Positions 33,367 to 42,132 of a stretch of DNA of 64,000 nucleotides are shown here, one piece after another. The notes below the pieces were generated by a model that saw only the letters and a list, made by a program, of their open reading frames with translations, did not search any database and had not been told where the DNA came from. The stretch covers positions 186,001 through 250,000 of the forward strand of contig CAYXMH010000001.1 in the NCBI GenBank assembly GCA_964466115.1. The letters are read 5' to 3'. The first letter of the stretch is position 1. Each line of letters opens with the position of its first letter. Source of the stretch: Pseudolysobacter sp964466115. Lineage in GTDB: Bacteria; Pseudomonadota; Gammaproteobacteria; Xanthomonadales; Rhodanobacteraceae. The translations under genes and the position numbers were made by a program.

Positions 33367-35973
33367 TCACAGCACCACTTCTTGTGCCGGCTCGCGTAAG
33401 TTGTAGCGCGACGCCATCACCGCACCATACGCGCCCGCCTGAGCAATCAGAAGCACATCCCCCTCGTGGGTTTCGGGTAACCGGCGATTACTGCCTAGCA
33501 CATCGCTGGTCTCGCAGATCGGTCCAACGATCTGGTAAACGCCATTTGCCGCAGCCGACAATCGCGAAAGATTGACGATGTCGTGATAGGCCCCATACAA
33601 CGCCGGTCGAATCAAGGAATTCATACCCGCGTCAGTGCCAATGTAGCGCACTTCACCCTTACTCTTGACCTGAGTGACGCGCCCCAACAAAACCCCCGCC
33701 TCCGCCACCAAGTAGCGACCGGGCTCCAGCCACAGCTCAAATTTCGGGTAAGCCTGCTTCACGTCGGTTAACGTCTGCGCAACGGTCGCAAGATCCAACG
33801 GTGCCTCGTCGGCGCGTGAAGGTACGCCCAATCCGCCGCCGATATTAAGCGCAACAACATCGGGGAACTGTTCGGCCAAATTGGCAAGCTGCATGTATAC
33901 TTCTTTCCAATGAGAACTGTCCAAAATGCCAGAGCCAAGATGCGCATGCAGTGCGGTGATGCGCACGCCGTGATGCGCGGCCAAACGGCGGAACTCGGGT
34001 AACTCGTCCAAGACCAGACCAAATTTCGACTGCACGCCGCCGGTTTTCACCTTATCGTGATGCCCACGGCCAACGCCAAGGTCGATGCGCAGCAGCACCT
34101 CGTGGTCACGGAACGTCTCACCCCATTGCAGCAAAGGGTGCAGATTGTCCAACGTGATCGGCACACGCTCGGCCACCGCCCATGCGTACTCCTCGCGCGG
34201 AGCGAAGTTGGGGGTAAACAGCAAACGAGCGTTCGGGGCAGCATCGCGCGCCGCGGCAACTTCCTGTGGCGAGACGCATTCCAAACCAAAACCTTGGGCC
34301 ACCAATTCACGCAAGATCTGCGGATGGTTGTTGGCTTTCAACGCGTAAAACCAAACATCGACCGCAGTCATCGCACGCAAGGCCTGCGCCCGTTCACGCA
34401 CCGTTTCCAGATCGTAGACATAGCGAGGCGTGGATTCTTGTGCAATCGCAAGCAATGCCGTTTGTTTCTTCCGCCACCATGGATTGACCGCCGCTTGATT
34501 GGCACGGTCGGTGTAGAGCTCGCGCCAGCTTGGGCCGAACAGCGCCGCATCCTCAACCCGCAATGCCTCCGCCTTAATCAGCAGATCGTGCAATCGCGGC
34601 AATAAGGTGGAAGCCACGTCCTCGTCCACAACAAAGGTTAAATTGAGATTATTGGACGATTGCGTAATAAGATGCACGCGCAAGGAGCTGAATTCGGCCA
34701 AAACGCCGCTCAGTTTATGCAGCATCGCACGCATCCCGCGCCCGACCAGCGTTACTGCGGCGCACGGAGCGATCACCTTCACCCGGCACACCTTGGCAAG
34801 GTCGGCGCATAAGGCGTTCAACACATCGGAATTGACCAGATTCTCGCTGGGATCCAACGATACCGTGACGTTGGTTTCGGCCGAGGAAATTAAATCGATC
34901 GAAAGGCCGTGCCGCTTAAAATGCTCGAATACGTCTGCCAGAAAACCGACTTGTTGCCACATCCCGATCGATTCCATGGCAATCAATGTGATGCCGGCGC
35001 GGGAGCTGATCGCCTTGATGCTGGGTGCCGCATGCGCCGGGGCCGCTTCGACACGGGTGCCCGCAAGCTCAGGGCGATTGGTGTCTTTGATCTGCAGCGG
35101 AACATTCGCCTCGCGCAGCGGATTAATGCAACGCGGATGCAGCACTTTGGCACCGGTGGTCGCTATTTCCTGCGCTTCTTCATAGTCCAATCGGCTGAGC
35201 AGGCGCGCATTGGGCACTTGACGCGGATTGGCGCTGAACATTCCGGCAACGTCGGTCCATATTTCCACACACTCCGCGTGCAGCAAGGCGCCAAAATACG
35301 CCGCCGACGTATCCGACCCACCACGGCTTAAAATGACGGTTTCACCCGAGCTATTGCGCGCAATGAACCCTTGCGTGATAAACACATCGCCTTGCGCGGC
35401 GAGTGTAGCGCGCAGCTTTTCGTCCAGTGCAGTAGGAACTGAAGCCGACAAATAGCGCCCCCAAGCATTTTGGTTCGGCATTGGCTGTGCCGCAAGGTAG
35501 GTGCGCGCATCCAACCATTGCGTATCCAGGTTCTGCGATAGGAGGTAAGCCACACCCAGGGTACTGGACAGCAATTCACCGCACGCAAGCACTTGCGCCT
35601 GCCAATGCAGCGGCGCGCGCGCACGCTCCGGCGATTCGATCAAGGATTTAAGTTTCGCCAGCCAGCCGTCCAGTGCGGTGCGCTCGACCAGGCTTAATTC
35701 GCTAAACATCGCATAATGACGCTCAACAATGTCGCTGCAACGGCGCAAGCACAGCTCATCATCGCTATGGGCATCGATCACGCCTTTGAGCGCATCGGTG
35801 ATGCCAGATAAAGCGGATACGACGATCACCACACGGCGCCCTTGGTCGCGCCAGTCGCGAGCGATCTTAACGATCGTATCCCAGCGGCTGCGGCGCGACA
35901 CGCTGGTGCCGCCGAATTTCAATACGACCCAAGGGGCGTTTTTGGGTAAGAGACTTGCGTTGGAGTTAGTCAC
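33367..35973 (-). CDS. lysAC: Bifunctional aspartate kinase / diaminopimelate decarboxylase
   Basis: An 868-residue fusion. The N-terminal aspartokinase (about 1-470) has KFGGTSVSRRSRW and a regulatory ACT region; the C-terminal decarboxylase (about 500-868) is PLP-dependent, with the cofactor lysine near residue 545 in FYALKANNHPQ, the LNIGGGLGVP loop and the GPICETSDVLG motif. It catalyses the first and last steps of lysine synthesis in one chain, which also tunes the meso-DAP pool for peptidoglycan. Such fusions are known from Xanthomonas and relatives. It is the first gene of a minus-strand group with murL and murD2. Confidence 0.96.
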   Translation of the reverse strand: MTNSNASLLPKNAPWVVLKFGGTSVSRRSRWDTIVKIARDWRDQGRRVVIVVSALSGITDALKGVIDAHSDDELCLRRCSDIVERHYAMFSELSLVERTALDGWLAKLKSLIESPERARAPLHWQAQVLACGELLSSTLGVAYLLSQNLDTQWLDARTYLAAQPMPNQNAWGRYLSASVPTALDEKLRATLAAQGDVFITQGFIARNSSGETVILSRGGSDTSAAYFGALLHAECVEIWTDVAGMFSANPRQVPNARLLSRLDYEEAQEIATTGAKVLHPRCINPLREANVPLQIKDTNRPELAGTRVEAAPAHAAPSIKAISSRAGITLIAMESIGMWQQVGFLADVFEHFKRHGLSIDLISSAETNVTVSLDPSENLVNSDVLNALCADLAKVCRVKVIAPCAAVTLVGRGMRAMLHKLSGVLAEFSSLRVHLITQSSNNLNLTFVVDEDVASTLLPRLHDLLIKAEALRVEDAALFGPSWRELYTDRANQAAVNPWWRKKQTALLAIAQESTPRYVYDLETVRERAQALRAMTAVDVWFYALKANNHPQILRELVAQGFGLECVSPQEVAAARDAAPNARLLFTPNFAPREEYAWAVAERVPITLDNLHPLLQWGETFRDHEVLLRIDLGVGRGHHDKVKTGGVQSKFGLVLDELPEFRRLAAHHGVRITALHAHLGSGILDSSHWKEVYMQLANLAEQFPDVVALNIGGGLGVPSRADEAPLDLATVAQTLTDVKQAYPKFELWLEPGRYLVAEAGVLLGRVTQVKSKGEVRYIGTDAGMNSLIRPALYGAYHDIVNLSRLSAAANGVYQIVGPICETSDVLGSNRRLPETHEGDVLLIAQAGAYGAVMASRYNLREPAQEVVL

Positions 35974-36078
35974 GGGTAAACCACGTTCAAAAGACGGTTA
36001 TTGTCCCATTGCGCCGTGAAAACACAAAGTGCTTTGTTGGCGGAAGGTTTCCCCTTAATTAATGACATAACCTTCTTG

Positions 36079-36117
36079 AGCCCGTTCGTGGTTCGATAAG
36101 CTCACCACGAACGGGCT
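36079..36117. repeat. Dispersed palindromic repeat with 14-bp perfect arms
   Basis: AGCCCGTTCGTGGT (36079-36092) and its exact complement (36104-36117) enclose TCGATAAGCTC. It belongs to the same broad family as the repeat after mutS (GAGC...TTCGA...GCTCA and CACGA...CGG parts are shared). It lies between the divergent lysAC and permease genes, not at a transcript end, so it is not a simple terminator. Confidence 0.75.
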
Positions 36118-36220
36118 TTAAACCCAAAGTTCTCCTATGAACACGGCAAAAAAATCTTATCCCCCTCGACAAATCCCACGCCATGATGCTCAATTGCAAA
36201 CCTGTTCGAGGTACCCACCC

Positions 36221-37543
36221 ATGACTGACACAACGCCAGTGCAATACGTGCGCCGATTGGGCGTTTGGGATGCCAGCATGATGGTGGTCGGTGGCATTAT
36301 CGGCGGCGGAATCTTCCTGAATCCACCGTACGTCGCCCAGCGAACAGGATCCAGCAGCGAATTGATCCTGGTTTGGGTGGTCGGCGGCGCGCTCGCACTG
36401 ATCGGAGCGCTTTGCTATGGTGAGTTGGGCTCGCGCCGGCCGCACGCCGGTGGCGGCTACGTTTATCTGCGCGAAGCCTACGGTCCGTTGATCGCGTTTC
36501 TTTACGGTTGGATCATGCTGTTGATCAACTATTCGGGCAGCATTGCGGCGGTTGCCACGATCTTCGCGACCTATACCTGTGCCGCATTCGGATTGCCGCA
36601 GGCGTTACTCAAACCGCTGGCCGTGGGCGCGATTGTGCTGCTCGCCGGCGTCAACATCTTGGGTATACGTGCCGGCGCTTATGTGCAGAATGTATTTACG
36701 GTATTGAAACTGGTGGCGTTAGCGATGCTGATCGTTACCGGATTGTTCTTGGCGCAGGTTGGTGCTGATGCAGCGCCAGCGGAAACCGCCGCCGCAGCCT
36801 CACCGACGTTTTGGAGCTTCGGTGCAGCACTGGTACCGGTGCTGTTCGCCTATGGTGGCTGGGGTTATGTAAACAACGTCGCGGCTGAAATCCGTAACCC
36901 GCAGCACGGCTTGCCACGTGCGTTAATTGCCGGGATGGTACTGGCGGTCGCCGCTTATGTGCTAACCAATATGGCCTATTTGCATGCGCTTGGACATGCG
37001 GGACTGGCAGCCGCAACCACTCCCGCCGCCTCTGTCATGCAGCCGGCATTCGGGGATATCGGTGGTAAAATCATCGCCCTTGGAATTGCTATATCCACAT
37101 TTGGCTTTTGCAATATTTCTATACTATCGGGCGCGCGCATGTTTCAAGTCATGGGTGCCGATGGCGTGTTCTTTCGTGCCGCCGCACGCTTGCATCCGCG
37201 TTTCCATACTCCGGATTTGGCGCTGATTTTACTGTCTGGCTGGGCCATCGTGCTTGCGTTATCGGGCAGTTTCGGGCAACTGCTCGATTACGCAACGTTG
37301 GGTGATTGGATTGGCTATCTGTTATGCGTGGCCACGCTGTATTATTTTCGCGCAAATACCAGCAACACCGATGTATTTCTTGCCCCGGCCTACCCTTGGC
37401 TTCCGGCGATTTTTATTATCGGTGTGATCGGTATTTTGGTCAGCTATATTGGCTCCAACCCAGTCAACGCTGCGATTGGCACTTTATTAATTGCTTCCGG
37501 CGCGCCGGTATATTGGTTTTGGAAACGCGCCGCAAATCGATAA
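36221..37543 (+). CDS. Amino acid permease, APC superfamily
   Basis: A 440-residue transporter with about twelve predicted helices. The first helix carries MMVVGGIIGGGIFLNPP, the unwound substrate-binding GIIGGGIF motif of APC/LAT-type carriers, and the third region contains YGELGSRRPHAGGGYVYLREAYG. Substrate unknown; the family carries neutral or cationic amino acids. GAGGT precedes the chosen ATG. The iorAB genes follow after 33 bp on the same strand, but a functional connection is not evident. Confidence 0.92.
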   Translation: MTDTTPVQYVRRLGVWDASMMVVGGIIGGGIFLNPPYVAQRTGSSSELILVWVVGGALALIGALCYGELGSRRPHAGGGYVYLREAYGPLIAFLYGWIMLLINYSGSIAAVATIFATYTCAAFGLPQALLKPLAVGAIVLLAGVNILGIRAGAYVQNVFTVLKLVALAMLIVTGLFLAQVGADAAPAETAAAASPTFWSFGAALVPVLFAYGGWGYVNNVAAEIRNPQHGLPRALIAGMVLAVAAYVLTNMAYLHALGHAGLAAATTPAASVMQPAFGDIGGKIIALGIAISTFGFCNISILSGARMFQVMGADGVFFRAAARLHPRFHTPDLALILLSGWAIVLALSGSFGQLLDYATLGDWIGYLLCVATLYYFRANTSNTDVFLAPAYPWLPAIFIIGVIGILVSYIGSNPVNAAIGTLLIASGAPVYWFWKRAANR

Positions 37544-37576
37544 CGCACACTGAAAAGCTTCTCGGAGAGTTACCTC

Positions 37577-38104
37577 ATGCAAGACCCAACCACTCGCCGC
37601 GCCAAACCCCCTCATGTCGGCATTCCAAAAAGTGACGACCATTCCCTCACTCTGACCATCAACGGCAAACCGTTCTTCCACAGCGGGGATCCGGACATGC
37701 CATTGCTGTGGTATCTGCGCGATGTGTTGCGCCTAACCGGTACCAAGTTCGGCTGCGGGATCGGCGCCTGCGGTGCTTGCACGGTATTGGTGAATGGCCA
37801 CGCGCAACGCGCTTGCCTCACGCCAATTAAAGCCGCGGCCGGCCAGTCCGTCACCACCATCGAAGGATTGGAAAGCGAAACCTTGCATCCGGTGCAACAA
37901 GCGTGGATCGAAGAGGACGTAGCACTTTGCGGTTATTGCCAAGCTGGACAGATCATGGCTGCGGTGGATTTACTCAAACGCAAACCGGAGCCCACCGATC
38001 AAGACATCAGCCACATTGCCAACCTATGCCGCTGCGGCACTTATCCGCGCATACGCAAAGCAATCAAGCGTGCGGCCGAGCAAATACAAGGAGCTAAAAA
38101 ATGA
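37577..38104 (+). CDS. iorA: Isoquinoline 1-oxidoreductase-type [2Fe-2S] subunit
   Basis: A 175-residue small subunit of a molybdenum hydroxylase. The plant-type [2Fe-2S] motif CGIGACGACTVLVNG and the second cluster motif CGYCQAGQIMAAVDLL with NLCRCGTYPRI are both complete. It passes electrons from the molybdenum site to an external acceptor, with no FAD subunit, as in the xanthine-oxidase subgroup that includes isoquinoline oxidoreductase and aldehyde dehydrogenases. The large subunit gene overlaps by 4 bp. Confidence 0.93.
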   Translation: MQDPTTRRAKPPHVGIPKSDDHSLTLTINGKPFFHSGDPDMPLLWYLRDVLRLTGTKFGCGIGACGACTVLVNGHAQRACLTPIKAAAGQSVTTIEGLESETLHPVQQAWIEEDVALCGYCQAGQIMAAVDLLKRKPEPTDQDISHIANLCRCGTYPRIRKAIKRAAEQIQGAKK

Positions 38105-40350
38105 GCACGACAATACATTTGTCGCGGCGCCAATTTTTAGCCGTTTCCATTGCAGCTTCTGGGGCCTTAGTGTTTGGTTGGCGCACTGCATTCGCGCAAG
38201 GCAATGGTTCCCTAGGTATAAATGGTGAAGGGCAACGACTCGGACCTTTTATCCGCATCGAACGCGACAATCATGTGATCATCGGTGCACGCAATCCCGA
38301 TATGGGACAAGGGGTAAAAACCTCATTGCCAATGTTGATTGCCGAAGAATTGGATGTCAGCTGGGATCAAGTCAGTGTCGAGCAATTGCCATTGGGCCTT
38401 GAGGAAACCGAAGACGGTCTGCAATGGAAATACGGCCCGCAAGGCGCCGGCGGTAGCACCAGCATTCCGGAAGGCTGGCAAGACCTGCGTCAAGCTGGCG
38501 CGCTGGCGCGTTGGATGTTGGTTCAAGCCGCCGCTGAGGAGCTTCAATTGCCCGCGGACGAATTGCACACGCAAGCGGGCTACGTATACGCACCCGACGG
38601 GCGCAAATTAAGTTACGGATCATTGATCACCCAGGCAGCGACAATTGATCCACCGACGGAACCGGTTGCATTAAAGAAGCCCGAGCAATATCGCATTATC
38701 GGCAAACCCACGCGAATCATCGATGGGCCCGACATCGTTACCGGCCGTGCCCGCTATGGCATCGACAGTTACGTCGCCGGCGCGCTAACGGCGGTCATGC
38801 TGCGTTGCCCATACCTTGATGGTGGCATTGAATCGTTCGATGCCGTAGCCGCTAGAGCCGTGGCGGGCGTCAAAGACGTTATCGTTATCGAAGGCCCGAA
38901 ACCAGATGCCCCATTTAACGGCATTTTGGCCACAGGAATTGCGGTAATCGCCGAGAACACCTGGGCCGCGCTGAAAGGCCGCCAAGCGTTACAAGTGCTA
39001 TGGCGCAAAGGTCCCTGGGCCGAGGAGTCGAGCACTGCCTTGGAAACGCAAGCCGAAACCTTATTGAAAGGAACCGGCCAAATCGCCCGCAACGATGGCG
39101 ATTTTGAAAAAGCACGAAAAGCCGCCAAACGCGTACTCGAGGCGCGCTACTATCAACCGTATGTGGCACACGCGACGATGGAGCCGCAAAACTGTTTAAT
39201 CAAGCTCGAGGCCGAACACGCTTTGGTTATTGCACCAACGCAACAACCCGATGAGGCACAAAAAATCGTCTGCGATATCACTGGTCTTAAACTGAACCAA
39301 GTGGAAGTGCACGTCACCCGTATCGGTGGCGGTTTTGGACGAAGACTGAATCAGGATTACGTCGCCGAGGCCGCGTTAATCGCAAAAGCCGCGGGCAAAG
39401 GTGCCGCAATCAAGTTAATGTGGACGCGCGAAGACGACATGCAACACGACTTCTATCGCCCGTTCGGAGTGCATCAGCTAAGCGCCGCTTTGGATAAGAA
39501 AAACCAATTAACCGGCTGGAGCCACAAACTGGCCAGTACCAGTAAGCGCTATCGCACCACGGTGCCGGAAGTCGATCATTGGAAATCCGAGCTTTATCCC
39601 GACGATTTTCCGGCCCAAATGCTGCCGAATTTTCATCTGGAGTGGTACGCCCTGAAATCCGGCGTGCCGCGTGGCAATTGGCGCGCACCTGGGCATACGT
39701 CGAATGCGTTTGCTGTCGAAAGTTTTGTCGACGAAATTGCGCATGAAACCAAACAAGATCCCGTAGCCTTGCGTTTGGCATTATTCGGGCCGCCGCGATT
39801 GCTCGATTACCATAATCACGGCGGCCCGAAATTCGATACCGGACGCCTTGCCACCGTCTTAAAAACCGCCGCCGAGGCAATCGGGTGGGGCCGCAAGCCA
39901 GAAGCCAACCGCGGCCTTGGCATCGCCTGCCATTTCACCTTCGGCGGTTATGCCGCACACGCGTTTGAAGTCTCCGCCATCGACGGCGATTTGGTGATTC
40001 ATCGAGCCGTGTGCGCCATCGATGTCGGGCGAGTGATCAACCCGCTCGGATTGGAAGCGCAAATGATCGGCGGTACGATCGATGGATTGTCCACCGCCAT
40101 CAACCTCGCCATTACCGTGAAAGACGGCCAAATCCAGCAAAGCAATTTTACCGATTACCCGTTGCTGCGTATGGCTCAAGCACCAGAAAACGTCGAAGTA
40201 CATATTGTTGATAATGGCCACGAACCTGCCGGCGGCGGCGAAATGGGCATACCAAGTGCGGCGCCGGCGTTAACCAACGCGATTTTCGCCGCCACCGGTT
40301 TCCGCATCCGGCGTTTACCGATCGCAGATCAATTGAAAAAAGTATTATAG
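38101..40350 (+). CDS. iorB: Isoquinoline 1-oxidoreductase-type molybdopterin subunit
   Basis: A 749-residue molybdenum-cytosine-dinucleotide subunit with a Tat signal (LSRRQFLAVS), so the complex is exported folded. Two copies of the aldehyde-oxidase/xanthine-dehydrogenase domain are visible; RIGGGFGRRLNQDYVAEAAL and the C-terminal GGGEMGIPSAAPAL, which contains the catalytic glutamate, are typical. The substrate may be an N-heterocycle or an aldehyde. It needs molybdate, which the modABC genes further right could supply. It is encoded with iorA by a 4-bp overlap. Confidence 0.94.
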   Translation: MSTTIHLSRRQFLAVSIAASGALVFGWRTAFAQGNGSLGINGEGQRLGPFIRIERDNHVIIGARNPDMGQGVKTSLPMLIAEELDVSWDQVSVEQLPLGLEETEDGLQWKYGPQGAGGSTSIPEGWQDLRQAGALARWMLVQAAAEELQLPADELHTQAGYVYAPDGRKLSYGSLITQAATIDPPTEPVALKKPEQYRIIGKPTRIIDGPDIVTGRARYGIDSYVAGALTAVMLRCPYLDGGIESFDAVAARAVAGVKDVIVIEGPKPDAPFNGILATGIAVIAENTWAALKGRQALQVLWRKGPWAEESSTALETQAETLLKGTGQIARNDGDFEKARKAAKRVLEARYYQPYVAHATMEPQNCLIKLEAEHALVIAPTQQPDEAQKIVCDITGLKLNQVEVHVTRIGGGFGRRLNQDYVAEAALIAKAAGKGAAIKLMWTREDDMQHDFYRPFGVHQLSAALDKKNQLTGWSHKLASTSKRYRTTVPEVDHWKSELYPDDFPAQMLPNFHLEWYALKSGVPRGNWRAPGHTSNAFAVESFVDEIAHETKQDPVALRLALFGPPRLLDYHNHGGPKFDTGRLATVLKTAAEAIGWGRKPEANRGLGIACHFTFGGYAAHAFEVSAIDGDLVIHRAVCAIDVGRVINPLGLEAQMIGGTIDGLSTAINLAITVKDGQIQQSNFTDYPLLRMAQAPENVEVHIVDNGHEPAGGGEMGIPSAAPALTNAIFAATGFRIRRLPIADQLKKVL

Positions 40351-40407
40351 AGTATATTAGTTTAATATAATTTCTTATGTGCTTTTTAAATAAACGCGCT
40401 CACACGC

Positions 40408-41097
40408 CTATTCATCCGCTTCACTCTGACGTGGCTGCCAGCGAGTCGGCGCCTTCCAAGCCGGAGGAGGAACATCCCCACACGCGAGCAAGACCACCAT
40501 CCAGGTACAGCCAATTCGTGCCCCCGATCCAGTTTTGAAGGTTCTCTCCTTAATAAGGTGTTGGCGCCCAAACTCCGCGAACAAAGTTTCATTAGCGCCA
40601 ACCCAATAAGGCTCAAACAACGTTTGGCGCAGTTTAATTATGCGGGGGCGCTGCATTATTGTTGAGGCCAGCGGTGGCGTTGGCCTAAATTTTGGCTTTG
40701 GTAAATCCTGCTCGATTTGTTCGATTAAATCCTTGGGAATATTTAATGATCCATCGATATTAAAAATTTTCGGTTCGTTAACCTCGCGACTCGTACTGCT
40801 GGTAGCTGGAAAACTCTTGCGGCTGCGAAATTGCTTATCTGCAGACGCCATTATTAAACGATCTACCTTGACAACGTCCTTGACAGAGTATGCCCTAGGA
40901 ATGACCTCCCTATTACTCACCCGTTGAATTAAGACGACATGCAAAACGCTATTGTTACGTTGATCAAAGGAAGGATCGATATTCTTACGTAGAATCGTTA
41001 AAAATAACCAATGCAGCAAAACTACAACCATTATCGAAACCAGTCTCTGATAACAGCTATATCCGTGATTTGACCAGGGCAATCGCGCACTCCCCAC
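40408..41097 (-). CDS. Hypothetical single-pass membrane protein
   Basis: A 229-residue protein with one transmembrane helix (residues about 20-40, LVSIMVVVLLHWLFLTIL) and a long presumably periplasmic part. That part has a hydrophilic linker and the C-terminal domain RTFKTGSGARIGCTWMVVLLACGDVPPPAW with two cysteines. The layout recalls TonB-like proteins (helix, linker, small C-terminal domain), but no TonB motif is recognised. Function unknown. Confidence 0.6.
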   Translation of the reverse strand: MGSARLPWSNHGYSCYQRLVSIMVVVLLHWLFLTILRKNIDPSFDQRNNSVLHVVLIQRVSNREVIPRAYSVKDVVKVDRLIMASADKQFRSRKSFPATSSTSREVNEPKIFNIDGSLNIPKDLIEQIEQDLPKPKFRPTPPLASTIMQRPRIIKLRQTLFEPYWVGANETLFAEFGRQHLIKERTFKTGSGARIGCTWMVVLLACGDVPPPAWKAPTRWQPRQSEADE

Positions 41098-41175
41098 CGA
41101 AGCCTATGGAATTCGTTTTCACTCACCGTACATAGAACGCTGTGCCTGTCATTCCGCAAATTAGTCAATAGACAC

Positions 41176-41207
41176 AGTAAAACGGAATCCGAAGATCCCG
41201 TTTTACT
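41176..41207. terminator. Inverted repeat, probable terminator
   Basis: Perfect 10-bp arms AGTAAAACGG and CCGTTTTACT around 12 bases, located 23 bp beyond the glycine-zipper gene stop and between it and the next minus-strand gene. The run of four A/T inside the stem is short, so strength is uncertain. Confidence 0.55.
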
Positions 41208-41230
41208 GACTTTCTGTTCGGCTTTAGGGT

Positions 41231-41785
41231 TTAATCGACAATTTGCACATCGTCACCATCAACGCTAATTCGCACCCGATTGCCCGGATCGTAGTCCAAA
41301 CGTTCTTGGTAGGTTTCGCCGTGATAGCGATAGGTAACGTCGTAGCCGGTCACCTGGTCGTCGTTTTCATACTCGGTTTCGGTGCGGCAGCGCTGTTGAT
41401 AGCCGCGTTCGTAATAACCGCCGGTGGTGTAATAGCCGCTCCTTGCATGATCATGAGCAATCGAACCGCCGATTAACGCTCCGGCAACCGTTGCCGCACG
41501 ACGTCCATCGCCACGACCGACCAAGCTGCCGAGCGCCCCACCAACGATAGCTCCGGCAATCGTCGATCCGGTACGATCGCGATGATAGGTATAACCCGGC
41601 TGGTAATATTCCACCGGAACATCCCTGCATACCTCGCGATGTACCGGTTGCTCATTGCTTACGATGACGGGGTCTACCCGCACCACTTCGCCATAGGCGT
41701 AATACGCATCTCGCTCCCGGGCCTGCGCCATGCCAGCGACCGTCAAGCCCAACGCAATTGCTAGTATCTGTTTGATGTGATTCAT
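41231..41785 (-). CDS. Glycine-zipper 2TM-domain outer-membrane/periplasmic protein
   Basis: A 184-residue exported protein with signal peptide (cleavage after MAQA) and a glycine-zipper segment STIAGAIVGGALGSLVGRGDG followed by AATVAGALIGGSIAHDHA. The rest is Tyr- and charge-rich (YYTTGGYYERGYQQRC). Glycine-zipper 2TM (Rick_17kDa-like) proteins are surface-exposed or envelope-stress proteins of poorly defined role. No lipobox is seen. Confidence 0.85.
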   Translation of the reverse strand: MNHIKQILAIALGLTVAGMAQARERDAYYAYGEVVRVDPVIVSNEQPVHREVCRDVPVEYYQPGYTYHRDRTGSTIAGAIVGGALGSLVGRGDGRRAATVAGALIGGSIAHDHARSGYYTTGGYYERGYQQRCRTETEYENDDQVTGYDVTYRYHGETYQERLDYDPGNRVRISVDGDDVQIVD

Positions 41786-42132
41786 AAAAACTCCTAATCG
41801 ATGGGCCCATGTCCCGGTTTAGCTGGCGCCAATTTAGTCGGTAATGGCTGAATTCGGGATGAATTGTGCCGACTGTTTGTGGGTCGGCTTTTCCGCGTTC
41901 AGCAAAGGTTTAATCTGTCTGCAAACTGCAGCGGCCGTGCAGTAAAGGCGCGAAATTTTGTGGGTTGGTGCAGCTGCCACCACCTATCGCGCAGCGCGTC
42001 TTGACCTTGGCCTTCGAACGCGCAAGTCTATCGACTCGAATAGCACGGCAGGCTCAGGAGAACACGGTTTACTTGACCCCTTGATGCGAACAACGGCATT
42101 GAATTCGTTTGTACTTTCGTTTGGGAAATCTT
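41786..42132. other. 347-bp intergenic region before the EF-G paralogue
   Basis: A region between divergent genes with no coding signal. TTGACC near 42072 could be a -35 element for the downstream gene, but no good -10 was found. An imperfect GC-rich dyad lies around 41990. No other structure was recognised. Confidence 0.4.
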
